Part shown: positions 35,842 to 43,490 of the stretch, piece after piece | Layout of the letters: every line of letters begins with the position of its first letter | How positions within the stretch are numbered: the first letter of the stretch is position 1 | Source: Geobacter sp. FeAm09 | GTDB lineage: Bacteria > Desulfobacterota > Desulfuromonadia > Geobacterales > Pseudopelobacteraceae | Direction of reading: 5' to 3' | Assembly (NCBI RefSeq): GCF_008330225.1 | Contig: NZ_CP042466.1 | Span: forward strand, 4,024,001-4,088,000 | DNA: 64,000 bases | Translations under genes and position numbers: made by a program | Notes under the pieces: generated by a model | Told to the model about the DNA's origin: nothing | Seen by the model: the letters and a program-made list of their open reading frames with translations, nothing else | The model's database searches: none

Positions 35842-35899
35842 AGCTTGTATTGACTAATATCTTGAAATTAAAGCAGTTAATAGTGAAATCCCGCCACCC

Positions 35900-35920
35900 G
35901 GCATAACCTCCGGTTATGCC
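35900..35920. promoter_or_regulatory. Palindromic enhancer site (likely UAS of the NtrC-type regulator)
   Basis: GGCATAACC, 3-nt spacer TCC, GGTTATGCC: a perfect 9-bp inverted repeat about 110 bp upstream of the predicted sigma-54 start point. Looser copies of the half-site (TATAACC, GGTTAT) occur at 35776-35802 and 35824-35830. Binding by the adjacent regulator is inferred from position. Confidence 0.6.
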
Positions 35921-35961
35921 TCTGAATCGCGCTTTCGCCGTGCCATCCCTAAAAAATAATG

Positions 35962-35983
35962 TAATTACAGGTTGTTGTAATTA
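35962..35983. promoter_or_regulatory. Second inverted repeat between UAS and promoter
   Basis: TAATTACA, 6-nt spacer, TGTAATTA. The AT-rich location between enhancer and promoter would suit a bending protein or a second regulator; unassigned. Confidence 0.4.
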
Positions 35984-35993
35984 TTCCGCCAAC

Positions 35994-36009
35994 TGGCATC
36001 CTCCGTGCT
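35994..36009 (+). promoter_or_regulatory. Sigma-54 (-24/-12) promoter of the flavoprotein-cytochrome-porin operon
   Basis: TGGCAT, 6 nt, TGCT: the invariant GG (35995-35996) and GC (36007-36008) have the required 10-nt separation. It lies about 65 bp upstream of the flavoprotein start. One position of the TTGC box is changed. Confidence 0.6.
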
Positions 36010-36072
36010 CTTACTCGTGCAGATCGATATCGGCATACCCGGTACCACACAACACGAGACAGGAGGAAGCAA

Positions 36073-37497
36073 ATGAAGCTCAACAGCATGTGGAGGATTG
36101 TAGTCGCGGCCGCCGTGATCTGCGTCAGCGGCACAACGGCATTCGCCGCAGGGCGGGTGTTCACGAACGACGTGGTCATCATCGGCGCCGGCGGGGCCGG
36201 CCTGGCGGCGGCGGTGAGCGCGGCACAGTCCGGAGCGAAGGTCACGGTGCTGGAGAAATTGCCGGTCATCGGCGGCCACACCATCATCTCCGGCGGTTCC
36301 GTCAACGCCCCTGACCCGGAACGCCAGGCCAAGGCCGGCATCAAGGATTCCCCCGACCTTTTCTACGAGCAGACCCTGAAAGCCGGCGATTACCGCAACG
36401 ACCCCGCCGTGGTCAGGGTGCTGGCCGATAACGCCACCGACATGCTCACGTGGTTCGAATCCCTCGGGCTCAAATGGGACGACCGGGTGTTCGAGGCGTG
36501 GGGCGGCCTCTATCCCCGCAGCCACAACTCCGGCGCAGCCGCAGCCGGCAAGGACTACATCAGGGTGCTCAACGACAGCGCCAAGAAACTGGGCGTCACC
36601 GTCAAGACCAACACCAAGGTCATGGACCTGCTCAGGGACGGCAGTGAAGGGCGCGTGTACGGCGTCAAGGCACTGAACAAATCCGGCGACACCGACACCT
36701 ACCTGGCAAAGGCCGTCATCATCGCCAGCGGCGGGTTTACGGCTAACATCCCCATGCGCATGAAATACAACCCCCGCCTCAACGAGAAATTCCGCACTAC
36801 CGCCAACCCCCAGGGCAAGGCTCTCGACGGCAGCACCGGCGACGGCATCATCATGGCCAAGAAGATCGGCGCCGACGACGTGGGGATGGATTACATCCAG
36901 TTGATCCCCTTCTCCGGCGGCCGGGTCATCGACTACGTGGGCGGCGACATCTTCGTGAACTTCGACGGCAAGCGCTTCGTCAACGAAGGTGGCCGGCGCG
37001 ACGCCATTGCCGATGCGATCCTGAGCCAGCGCGGCCAGAAGATGTGGGTCATCACCGACGACCAATCCATCAAGGGCGCCAGTCTCAAGACCAAGCTGGA
37101 AAAGGGGATCGTTTTCAAGGCGGACACGGTTGAAGAGATGGCCCGGAAGATGGAGGTGGATCCGAAGGTTCTGCAGCAGACGCTCGACCGTTACAACCAG
37201 TACGCCAAAGACAAGCAGGACCCCGACTTCGGCAAGGCCATGTTCACCCAGACCGTCGACAAGGCCCCGTACTATTTCGGCATTGAAACCGCCGACGTCC
37301 ACTTCACCTGCGGCGGCCTGCGCATCAGCCCGAAAGCGGAAGTGATCGACCTGGACGGCAAGGCGATTCCGGGCCTCTTCGCAGCCGGCGAGGTTGCCGG
37401 CGGCATCCATGGCACCAACCGGGCCGGCGGCAACTCCCTGACCGCCATCTTCGTCTTCGGCCGCATCGCAGGTACCAACGCGGCACAACTGAAGTAA
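36073..37497 (+). CDS. Exported fumarate reductase-like flavoprotein (candidate methacrylate/acrylate-type reductase)
   Basis: A 474-aa periplasmic FAD protein. Signal peptide to about residue 26 (AFA-AG), FAD fold GAGGAGLAAA at 38-47, and C-terminal FAD contact GLFAAGEVAGGIHGTNRAGG. Compared with the flavin part of Shewanella flavocytochrome c fumarate reductase, the proton-donating Arg (here Arg309), the His of the HxTxGG motif (His410) and the substrate Arg (Arg450) are kept. The His of YIQxHP is replaced by Ile278 and the Thr-Glu pair near it is absent. This suggests a substrate with one carboxylate instead of two. The heme domain is a separate gene downstream, as described for the Geobacter methacrylate redox system. 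AGGAGG precedes the ATG by 6 bp. Confidence 0.87.
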   Translation: MKLNSMWRIVVAAAVICVSGTTAFAAGRVFTNDVVIIGAGGAGLAAAVSAAQSGAKVTVLEKLPVIGGHTIISGGSVNAPDPERQAKAGIKDSPDLFYEQTLKAGDYRNDPAVVRVLADNATDMLTWFESLGLKWDDRVFEAWGGLYPRSHNSGAAAAGKDYIRVLNDSAKKLGVTVKTNTKVMDLLRDGSEGRVYGVKALNKSGDTDTYLAKAVIIASGGFTANIPMRMKYNPRLNEKFRTTANPQGKALDGSTGDGIIMAKKIGADDVGMDYIQLIPFSGGRVIDYVGGDIFVNFDGKRFVNEGGRRDAIADAILSQRGQKMWVITDDQSIKGASLKTKLEKGIVFKADTVEEMARKMEVDPKVLQQTLDRYNQYAKDKQDPDFGKAMFTQTVDKAPYYFGIETADVHFTCGGLRISPKAEVIDLDGKAIPGLFAAGEVAGGIHGTNRAGGNSLTAIFVFGRIAGTNAAQLK

Positions 37498-37632
37498 CCG
37501 GCCATCCCGCGCGAAAGTTCGTGCTGGCAACGGACCAAGGTTCCCTCGGCGCCTCTGCCGGGGGAACGGTCCTCTGATCTTACGATAGTGCGCCGGACAG
37601 CCCGTTCCGCACGAAGCAAAAGGAGAAACGAT

Positions 37633-37965
37633 ATGAAGAGCAAAACCATAATGATGCTTGCGGCGGTATGTGCGGTGTGCTGGGCGGGTGTTCCGGCATT
37701 TTCCGGAGACCAGCTTGCCGACAGGCACAAGGCGGCAGGGCTCGGCTGCAAGGATTGCCACGGCGACAAGGACAAAAAGGACGGCGTCGATATGGACAAA
37801 TGCCTGAGCTGCCATGAATCGTACGCAAAGCTCAAGCTTTCCCCCAGGACGATGAAACTGCATCCCAACCCGCATGACGGGCATTATCCGGACCTGGATT
37901 GCAACAACTGCCACCATGGCCATAAGCCCTTAGAGATTTACTGCGATCAGTGCCACAAGAAATGA
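37633..37965 (+). CDS. Periplasmic tetraheme cytochrome c, electron donor to the flavoprotein
   Basis: A 110-aa exported cytochrome (signal peptide to about residue 24) with four heme motifs: CKDCH 39-43, CLSCH 57-61, CNNCH 90-94 and CDQCH 104-108. The spacing and flanking His-rich segment (HPNPHDGHYPDLDC) resemble the N-terminal heme domain of Shewanella flavocytochrome c, here encoded separately. It lies between the flavoprotein and a porin gene, so it most likely passes quinol-derived electrons to the flavoprotein in the periplasm. AGGAGAA precedes the ATG at 37633. Confidence 0.9.
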   Translation: MKSKTIMMLAAVCAVCWAGVPAFSGDQLADRHKAAGLGCKDCHGDKDKKDGVDMDKCLSCHESYAKLKLSPRTMKLHPNPHDGHYPDLDCNNCHHGHKPLEIYCDQCHKK

Positions 37966-38028
37966 GCGCGGCACAACGTCGCGAAGTGACGATCCCATAG
38001 ATTCGGAATGTGGAAAGGAGACGGGCAG

Positions 38029-39516
38029 GTGAAACATAACATCAAGATCATGGCAGCGTTAGTGGCCTGCGCCCTGACGGCTGCGGGCACAACTCCGGCG
38101 CAGGCCCTGGAGAACGAGTTCCACGGCATGTATCGCTTGGCCGCTGTCGACAGCAACTATCTGGGGTCGCAGGCAGCCAGTTACTATACCTACAACGGCT
38201 CCAACATCTTCGCCCAGGACCCGAAGACCGCAAATATCAGGGAGCAGCACCCGGCAACGGCCAACTTCCTCGATCAGCGCCTCCGGCTCATGTACATCGC
38301 ACGGGTGGATGAAGAGCTGAAGCTGGTGACCAATTTCGAGATCAACTCCCGCTGGGGCGACAACAACTATGGCACCGGCATTTCCGGGGGCGGGGCCGTG
38401 GGTGCCGATTATGTGAACCTGCGCACCAAGTCGGCCTATCTCGATTATTCCTTCAATATCGGCATACCGGTCAACAGCAGGCTCGGTATCCAGCCGGTGG
38501 CCGACAGTTACAAAGGGATCATCCTCGACAACGACGCCGCGGCGGCAGTCCTGTCTTCGAAAATAGGCGCAACGACCCTGACCGTCGGTTTCTCCCGTTT
38601 TGCCGACAACGGCAGCCTGAACAGCTATTCCGCCACCACCGATTACACCGGCACCGGCGAGCCCACGCCCAACACCAACGGCAACCTGTTCGGCGGGGGG
38701 CTGGCAGTGACGAATACCAATGGGGCAAACGGCGCCGCCTACGGCGACGTGTCAGCCGACTTCTGGATCCTGGACGCCAAATACGACGTCAACAACAACC
38801 TCACGGTGGGCGCCAGTTATTACCTGCTCTACAGCGACATCGCCAAAAAGCTCTCCAGCACCAACGCCACAGCCAAGTATCGTGAGAATGTGCACATGCT
38901 GGGGGTAAGCGCCAAAGGCAAGTTCGGCCCCGCCCAGATCGACGGCTTTTTCGTCTACCAGATCGGCAGGACGACCAACCGCGACATCCATGCCATGGCC
39001 GGCAACCTGGGAGCCAGGATCAAGGCAGGTCCCGGCACCGTCAAATCGGAATTCCTCTACATGAGCGGCGACAGCGGCACCTCGACGGGACGGACCTCTT
39101 CCTTCCAGGTCATCGGCGGCGAGGCCGGCTACACCTGTAGCGGCTTGCAGATCCTGAGTCGCGATTCCCTGGTCATGAGCAGGAACAATGCCCTCTTCTA
39201 TGACAACAATGCGGGCATGGGGGTCGTTTTGGGAGCCATCGGCTATGACCTGCCCTTGACCGGCCGCCTGTCGGCCAATGTCAATGCCGGCTTCGGCGCC
39301 GTCGAAAGCGTCAATTCGAATATTGTCGCCGCATCGGGCGAATATCTGGGCACGGAAGCCAATGTGTCCCTGCCGTTCAAGGCAAAGGAAAACCTGACGA
39401 TCACACCACGCTTCGCCTACGTGTTTCTCGGGGACTTCTACAAAAACCTGGCCGCAAATGGCAAAACGCCGGACAACCCGTACCTGGCAAGCCTGCTGGT
39501 GAACTTCAAGTTCTAG
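38029..39516 (+). CDS. Outer-membrane beta-barrel porin of the flavoprotein operon
   Basis: A 495-aa exported protein with a signal peptide (KIMAALVACALTAAGTTPAQA) and alternating amphipathic strands, ending in aromatic-terminated strand LLVNFKF, the typical outer-membrane barrel signal. No heme motif. The GTG at 38029 is chosen because AAGGAG is 8 bp upstream. It ends the operon after the flavoprotein and tetraheme cytochrome, followed by a strong terminator (39638-39678), so it probably admits the electron acceptor to the periplasm (inference). The porin family is not recognised beyond general Geobacter porins. Confidence 0.78.
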   Translation: MKHNIKIMAALVACALTAAGTTPAQALENEFHGMYRLAAVDSNYLGSQAASYYTYNGSNIFAQDPKTANIREQHPATANFLDQRLRLMYIARVDEELKLVTNFEINSRWGDNNYGTGISGGGAVGADYVNLRTKSAYLDYSFNIGIPVNSRLGIQPVADSYKGIILDNDAAAAVLSSKIGATTLTVGFSRFADNGSLNSYSATTDYTGTGEPTPNTNGNLFGGGLAVTNTNGANGAAYGDVSADFWILDAKYDVNNNLTVGASYYLLYSDIAKKLSSTNATAKYRENVHMLGVSAKGKFGPAQIDGFFVYQIGRTTNRDIHAMAGNLGARIKAGPGTVKSEFLYMSGDSGTSTGRTSSFQVIGGEAGYTCSGLQILSRDSLVMSRNNALFYDNNAGMGVVLGAIGYDLPLTGRLSANVNAGFGAVESVNSNIVAASGEYLGTEANVSLPFKAKENLTITPRFAYVFLGDFYKNLAANGKTPDNPYLASLLVNFKF

Positions 39517-39637
39517 TGATTTTTCACTATGGGACGGTGCGGCGCTCCCATGCACTACGGAAACCGTGAAAACCTTTGAGAGCGCATGGCGTGTTTCAAG
39601 CCCGGGCCAACGCCGCCGAACCTTGGCCCGGATGACG

Positions 39638-39678
39638 GGCCCGTGGGGTTCTCCCTCCTTCCTCCACGGGCCTTTTTT
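39638..39678 (+). terminator. Rho-independent terminator after the porin gene
   Basis: GGCCCGTGG (39638-39646) pairs with CCACGGGCC (39664-39672), followed by TTTTTT. Confidence 0.85.
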
Positions 39679-39726
39679 CCGCGGCTTACCGGCATAGGGC
39701 ATCTTCGGCACGCCAAGGGAGAAACC

Positions 39727-40941
39727 ATGGAAACCCGCACCCTGTTCCGGGGGTTGTTCCTGATCAACTTCGCCATCACCCTGGGCTTCGGCATCGCCGA
39801 CGCCTTCTTCTCCCTCTACGTCTTCAGCCTGGGCGCACGGGGAGCACTCCTGGGACTGCCGCTGGTCCTCTACTCCCTCTCCAAGATCGTCCTCAGCCCC
39901 TTCATGGGCGCCTGGGCCGACCGCATCGGCCGCAAGAAGGTCGCCGCCGCCAGCCTCGGCCTCTACCTCTTCGTCTCCCTCTCCTACCTCTTCACCGCCA
40001 GTCTCCCCCTCATCACCCTTCTGCGCCTGCTCCAGGGCATCGGCTGCGCCATGTTCCGCCCCGTGGTGCTCTCCCTGGTGGGCGAAGCCTCCCCGGACCA
40101 CAAGCGGGCCACGGTCATGGGCACCTTCGACATCTCCTTCTACGGCGCCCTGAGCCTGGGGCCGGTGATGGGGGGGATGCTCAAGGACCTGTGGGGCTTC
40201 CAGGGGATCTTCGCCACCCTGGCCCTCCTGTGCGTCGTCGCCCTGGCCGTGGCCCTCATCTGCATCCCCGGCCACACCCCCCCGCCACGGCAGGCCAGCC
40301 ACAGCGAACGCCTCGGTGACCTCCTGGGCGCCACCCGCCACAGCTCCTTGCGGGGCCTTCTGGCCTTCGTCTTCGGCCGGGCCTGCGGCATCTCGCTGTT
40401 GGGGGCCTTTCTCCCCATCATGCTCACGGCCCGGCTGGGGCTGAGCGGCACCCGGGCCGGGCTGGTCATGGCCTCCTCCACCCTGGTGATGACCCTCTTG
40501 CTCCGTCCCATGGGCATGCTCTCGGACCGGGCGCCGCGCAAGTCCCTGGTGGTTGCCGGGGGCACCGTGGTCTCGCTGCTCTACTTCCTGATCCCGGTGG
40601 CGGTAGGTTTTGGTCAGATCCTGGCGCTGGGGGTGGGTATCGGCCTGTTCAGCGTGTTGTCCCAGCCTGCGAGCACGGCGCTGCTGGTGGAGGAGGGGAG
40701 CCGCCACGGCATGGGTGCGACGGTTGGCACCTGCAACGCGGTGCTGAACCTTGGGTTCGTTTCCGGCCCGCTGTTGGGTGCGGGACTGCAGAGCGCCCTG
40801 GGGCTGACGGCGGTGTTCTACGCCGCTGGGGTTCTGGGGCTCGGGGCCGTGGCGCTGTTCATGGCCAACGTCGGAACGGTGGTGGCGGGCAGCGCCGCCG
40901 GATACCGACACCCCTGTCCACAGCAGCACTCGGTTCGCTGA
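39727..40941 (+). CDS. Major facilitator superfamily transporter
   Basis: A 404-aa inner-membrane protein with about 12 membrane segments. The MFS loop 2-3 motif appears as GAWADRIGRKKVAAA, and a second copy after the central loop as GMLSDRAPRKSLVVAGG. The substrate is not identifiable; the fold resembles drug/metabolite efflux carriers. It starts at the ATG at 39727 with AGGGAGA upstream; the frame is open further upstream but that part overlaps a terminator. It is transcribed separately from the porin operon. Confidence 0.85.
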   Translation: METRTLFRGLFLINFAITLGFGIADAFFSLYVFSLGARGALLGLPLVLYSLSKIVLSPFMGAWADRIGRKKVAAASLGLYLFVSLSYLFTASLPLITLLRLLQGIGCAMFRPVVLSLVGEASPDHKRATVMGTFDISFYGALSLGPVMGGMLKDLWGFQGIFATLALLCVVALAVALICIPGHTPPPRQASHSERLGDLLGATRHSSLRGLLAFVFGRACGISLLGAFLPIMLTARLGLSGTRAGLVMASSTLVMTLLLRPMGMLSDRAPRKSLVVAGGTVVSLLYFLIPVAVGFGQILALGVGIGLFSVLSQPASTALLVEEGSRHGMGATVGTCNAVLNLGFVSGPLLGAGLQSALGLTAVFYAAGVLGLGAVALFMANVGTVVAGSAAGYRHPCPQQHSVR

Positions 40942-41044
40942 AGGGCTTTTTTCATGGCGGGGTGGTCTTTTGAGCCGATGGGGCCCGTTAGGGGAGGATA
41001 GAGGTCATCTTAAAATTAATGCGGTTTTTTAATATATTACGTGC

Positions 41045-41074
41045 TTGACACGCGGTTTTGGTTGGTGACATAAT
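41045..41074 (+). promoter_or_regulatory. Sigma-70 promoter next to a start codon (leaderless mRNA predicted)
   Basis: A perfect TTGACA (41045-41050), an 18-bp spacer and CATAAT (41069-41074). The expected start point (about 41081) is within 2-3 nt of the ATG at 41083, and no Shine-Dalgarno sequence precedes that ATG. Confidence 0.6.
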
Positions 41075-41082
41075 TCACCATC

Positions 41083-41298
41083 ATGGCGCCGACCAAGGAA
41101 CAGTGCAGCCATTGCGGAAGCATCGTCAAAGCAGGGAGCAATGGCATTTATTCTGTCAGGGTGGACAGCAAGGGCTACCTGATGGAGATAATGGACGGAG
41201 AGATTCTCCCCGATACGTTCCACTATTGCTCTCCAGGCTGCATGTTCAAGCGTGAGCGGGGCGTGGTCCCCAGAGCCAAGATCGCATTTCACTTTTAG
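41083..41298 (+). CDS. Small Cys-rich (putative zinc-binding) protein of unknown function
   Basis: A 71-aa protein with two Cys pairs, CSHC near residues 8-11 and CSPGC near residues 50-54, which could form one zinc ribbon; the C-terminus is basic (KRERGVVPRAKIAF). I do not recognise a family. A good sigma-70 promoter abuts the start codon, so translation is probably leaderless. A rho-independent terminator at 41356-41382 makes it a single-gene unit. Possible roles (nucleic-acid binding, chaperone-like) are speculative. Confidence 0.65.
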   Translation: MAPTKEQCSHCGSIVKAGSNGIYSVRVDSKGYLMEIMDGEILPDTFHYCSPGCMFKRERGVVPRAKIAFHF

Positions 41299-41355
41299 GC
41301 GCGCGCCGCAGTATCGCGTCGCGCCGCCACCAGGGTACACGTACCGACCATCGCG

Positions 41356-41382
41356 AGCCGCCATTCTTGGGCGGCTTTTTTT
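41356..41382 (+). terminator. Rho-independent terminator
   Basis: AGCCGCC, short loop, GGCGGCT, then a seven-T tract. Confidence 0.85.
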
Positions 41383-41509
41383 GTCGCTTGTCGCCGCACC
41401 GCGAAGTTCTGCAAATTAAGCTGGATTTATTCGGCTTTCCCCATAGACGAATGCTAAAAAATAGGGCATTATACCGGGGTCTTGCGTGTCATGTTGCAGA
41501 GGAGTCGCC

Positions 41510-42670
41510 GTGCCGGCCTGCCGCACCGCCCTGATATACTCGTCGTTGTTCGGAAACTTCAGCTACGGGGACGACCATCCGTTCAAGTTGCAGCGCTACC
41601 GCATCGTACGGGACCTGATGGAATCTTACGGGCTGCTGAAGCTGCCGGGCATGGCGATCCGCGGGTGCCGGCCGATCGACGACGAACTGGCGTTGAGCTT
41701 CCACGCCCCCGAATATCTGGCGCGCCTCAAGGAGTTCAGCACCTCCGACGAGCCTCGGGCCGACTTCCGTTTCGGCCTGGGCGATGCCGACTGCCCCGTC
41801 TTCAAGGGGCTGTACGATTGCGCGGCATTGGGGGCCGGTGCGACCTTCGAGGCGGCCCGCCTAGTGGAGGAAGAGGGGTTCGACATCGCCTTCAACCTGG
41901 CCGGCGGCTGGCACCATGCCCATCGGGCCAAGGCCTCGGGTTTCTCCTATCTGAACGATGCCGTGCTCGCCATCAACTGGCTGGTGGCCCGGGGGCGGCG
42001 GGTGGTCTATCTGGATATCGACGCCCACCACGGCGACGGGGTGCAGGAAGGGTTCTACGACAGTGACCAGGTCCTGACCATCTCGCTGCACGAAAGCGGC
42101 ATCTATTTTTTTCCCGGCACCGGCTTCGAAAGCGAAACCGGTACCGGCCGGGGGCGGGGCTATTCGGTGAACGTGCCGCTGCTTGCCCACACCGACGACG
42201 CCCTCTACATGAAGGCCTTCGACGAGGTGGCCTATCCGCTGATAGCCGCCTACGACCCGGATGTCATCGTCACCCAGATCGGCGCCGATGCGTTTCGCAC
42301 CGACCCGCTGACCCGGCTCGAGATCACGACCCATAGCTACGGCTATATCATGCGCAAGCTCAAGGCGCTCAAGATTCCCTGGGTTGCGTTGGGCGGGGGG
42401 GGCTACGACCTGATGAACACGGCCCGGGCCTGGACCATCGCCTGGGCGGTCATGAACGGCGTGGAGCTCAATCCCCGCCTGCCGGCGGCCTTTGTGCGGA
42501 GGATAGAGCCGCTGGGGTATCCGCATCGGGCCTTGCTGGACGCCATGCACTGGTCCGAGGAGTATGAGCGCAACCTGGCCCTCGATGCGGTGGAGAAAAG
42601 CATTGCGCGGATCAGGGCGGCCATCTTTCCTGGTATAATTGGAACCTATGGCACAACTTCCGGGAAATAG
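41510..42670 (+). CDS. acuC: Histone deacetylase-family (AcuC-like) protein
   Basis: A 386-aa member of the class I-like deacetylase superfamily. Active-site residues are all present: the tandem His135-His136 (GGWHHAHR), zinc ligands Asp171 and His173 (LDIDAHHGDG) and Asp260 (GADAFRTDPLT), and the GGGGY motif near the end. Bacterial AcuC deacetylates proteins such as acetyl-CoA synthetase; polyamine deacetylation is an alternative. The GTG at 41510 has GAGGAG 6 bp upstream. The 3' end overlaps the start of the next gene by about 20 bp, suggesting coupling. An acetyltransferase-like partner may be encoded directly downstream. Confidence 0.88.
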   Translation: MPACRTALIYSSLFGNFSYGDDHPFKLQRYRIVRDLMESYGLLKLPGMAIRGCRPIDDELALSFHAPEYLARLKEFSTSDEPRADFRFGLGDADCPVFKGLYDCAALGAGATFEAARLVEEEGFDIAFNLAGGWHHAHRAKASGFSYLNDAVLAINWLVARGRRVVYLDIDAHHGDGVQEGFYDSDQVLTISLHESGIYFFPGTGFESETGTGRGRGYSVNVPLLAHTDDALYMKAFDEVAYPLIAAYDPDVIVTQIGADAFRTDPLTRLEITTHSYGYIMRKLKALKIPWVALGGGGYDLMNTARAWTIAWAVMNGVELNPRLPAAFVRRIEPLGYPHRALLDAMHWSEEYERNLALDAVEKSIARIRAAIFPGIIGTYGTTSGK

Positions 42671-43490
42671 CCAGTTGCTGGATGGGGCCGGCCGGCCGCT
42701 GCGGTCGCTGTTGGCCATCAACCGGCTGGACGATCCGGAAAAAGAACTGCTGTACGCTTCCTTGCTGCCGCTGCGCCTGCGCGAACTGCTGGGGCTGGCC
42801 GCCGACGGGCTCCATGCTGCGTCGGGGGAGCGTCTGACCACCATCATCGCGCCCACCGGGCTTGCGCTTTTGCGGATCGAGGTCCGCGCCCGGCCGGATG
42901 ATGCGGATACGGCGTTCTTCCTCGAGTTGGCCGATACCCAGTATCACCAGATGGAGCTCTCCTTCTGCATCATCTGCGATCCGGCAGCGCCCCGCTACGA
43001 TGTGGATGTGGACGAGAGCGGCAGAAGGAACTGGTTCGCCTCCCGGGGGCGGAATCTGCCCGAAGAGGTGCGCGCCATGGAGGACGGGCTGTTTCCCAAC
43101 CAGACCCGGCGCGGCTTGCGCCTGTTCGCCGAGTTTTTCCCGCTCCTGGAGCGCTTCACCGATGCCCTGGGGATGGAGATGATCGTGGCCGAGCCGCTGA
43201 GTTACGACAACGCCATCCGCTACGAAAAATACGGTTTCGACTACCTGCGGGGCAAGCGCCTCATGCTGGAGATCGACCGGGAATTCCGGCCCGGTGGCCG
43301 CTATCATGGCCGGCTGGACGGCTCCACCCCTTTTCGCATGCCGGGCATGGAACGCACGGTGCGGGGGAGGAGTTGGGCCATCCACGACGGCGTTTTGGAC
43401 GAGCCGTGGGATGAGGTGCAGATCTACAAGATGATCGGCGTTCATGCCGGCATCGATACCTTTCCCGGGAGGGAGCGGGGAGCCCGATGA
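42648..43490 (+). CDS. Conserved protein of unknown function, possible acetyltransferase-like C-terminus
   Basis: A 280-aa soluble protein. The stretch AEPLSYDNAIRYEKYGFDYL near residue 190 resembles the C-terminal acceptor motif of GNAT acetyltransferases (YEKYGF), but no clear acetyl-CoA P-loop is visible, so the link is weak. The start at 42648 lies inside the 3' end of acuC (22-bp overlap), and the stop overlaps the next start (ATGA, 43487-43490). Tight coupling to a deacetylase gene makes a related role attractive but unproven. No signal peptide or membrane segment. Confidence 0.65.
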   Translation: MAQLPGNSQLLDGAGRPLRSLLAINRLDDPEKELLYASLLPLRLRELLGLAADGLHAASGERLTTIIAPTGLALLRIEVRARPDDADTAFFLELADTQYHQMELSFCIICDPAAPRYDVDVDESGRRNWFASRGRNLPEEVRAMEDGLFPNQTRRGLRLFAEFFPLLERFTDALGMEMIVAEPLSYDNAIRYEKYGFDYLRGKRLMLEIDREFRPGGRYHGRLDGSTPFRMPGMERTVRGRSWAIHDGVLDEPWDEVQIYKMIGVHAGIDTFPGRERGAR

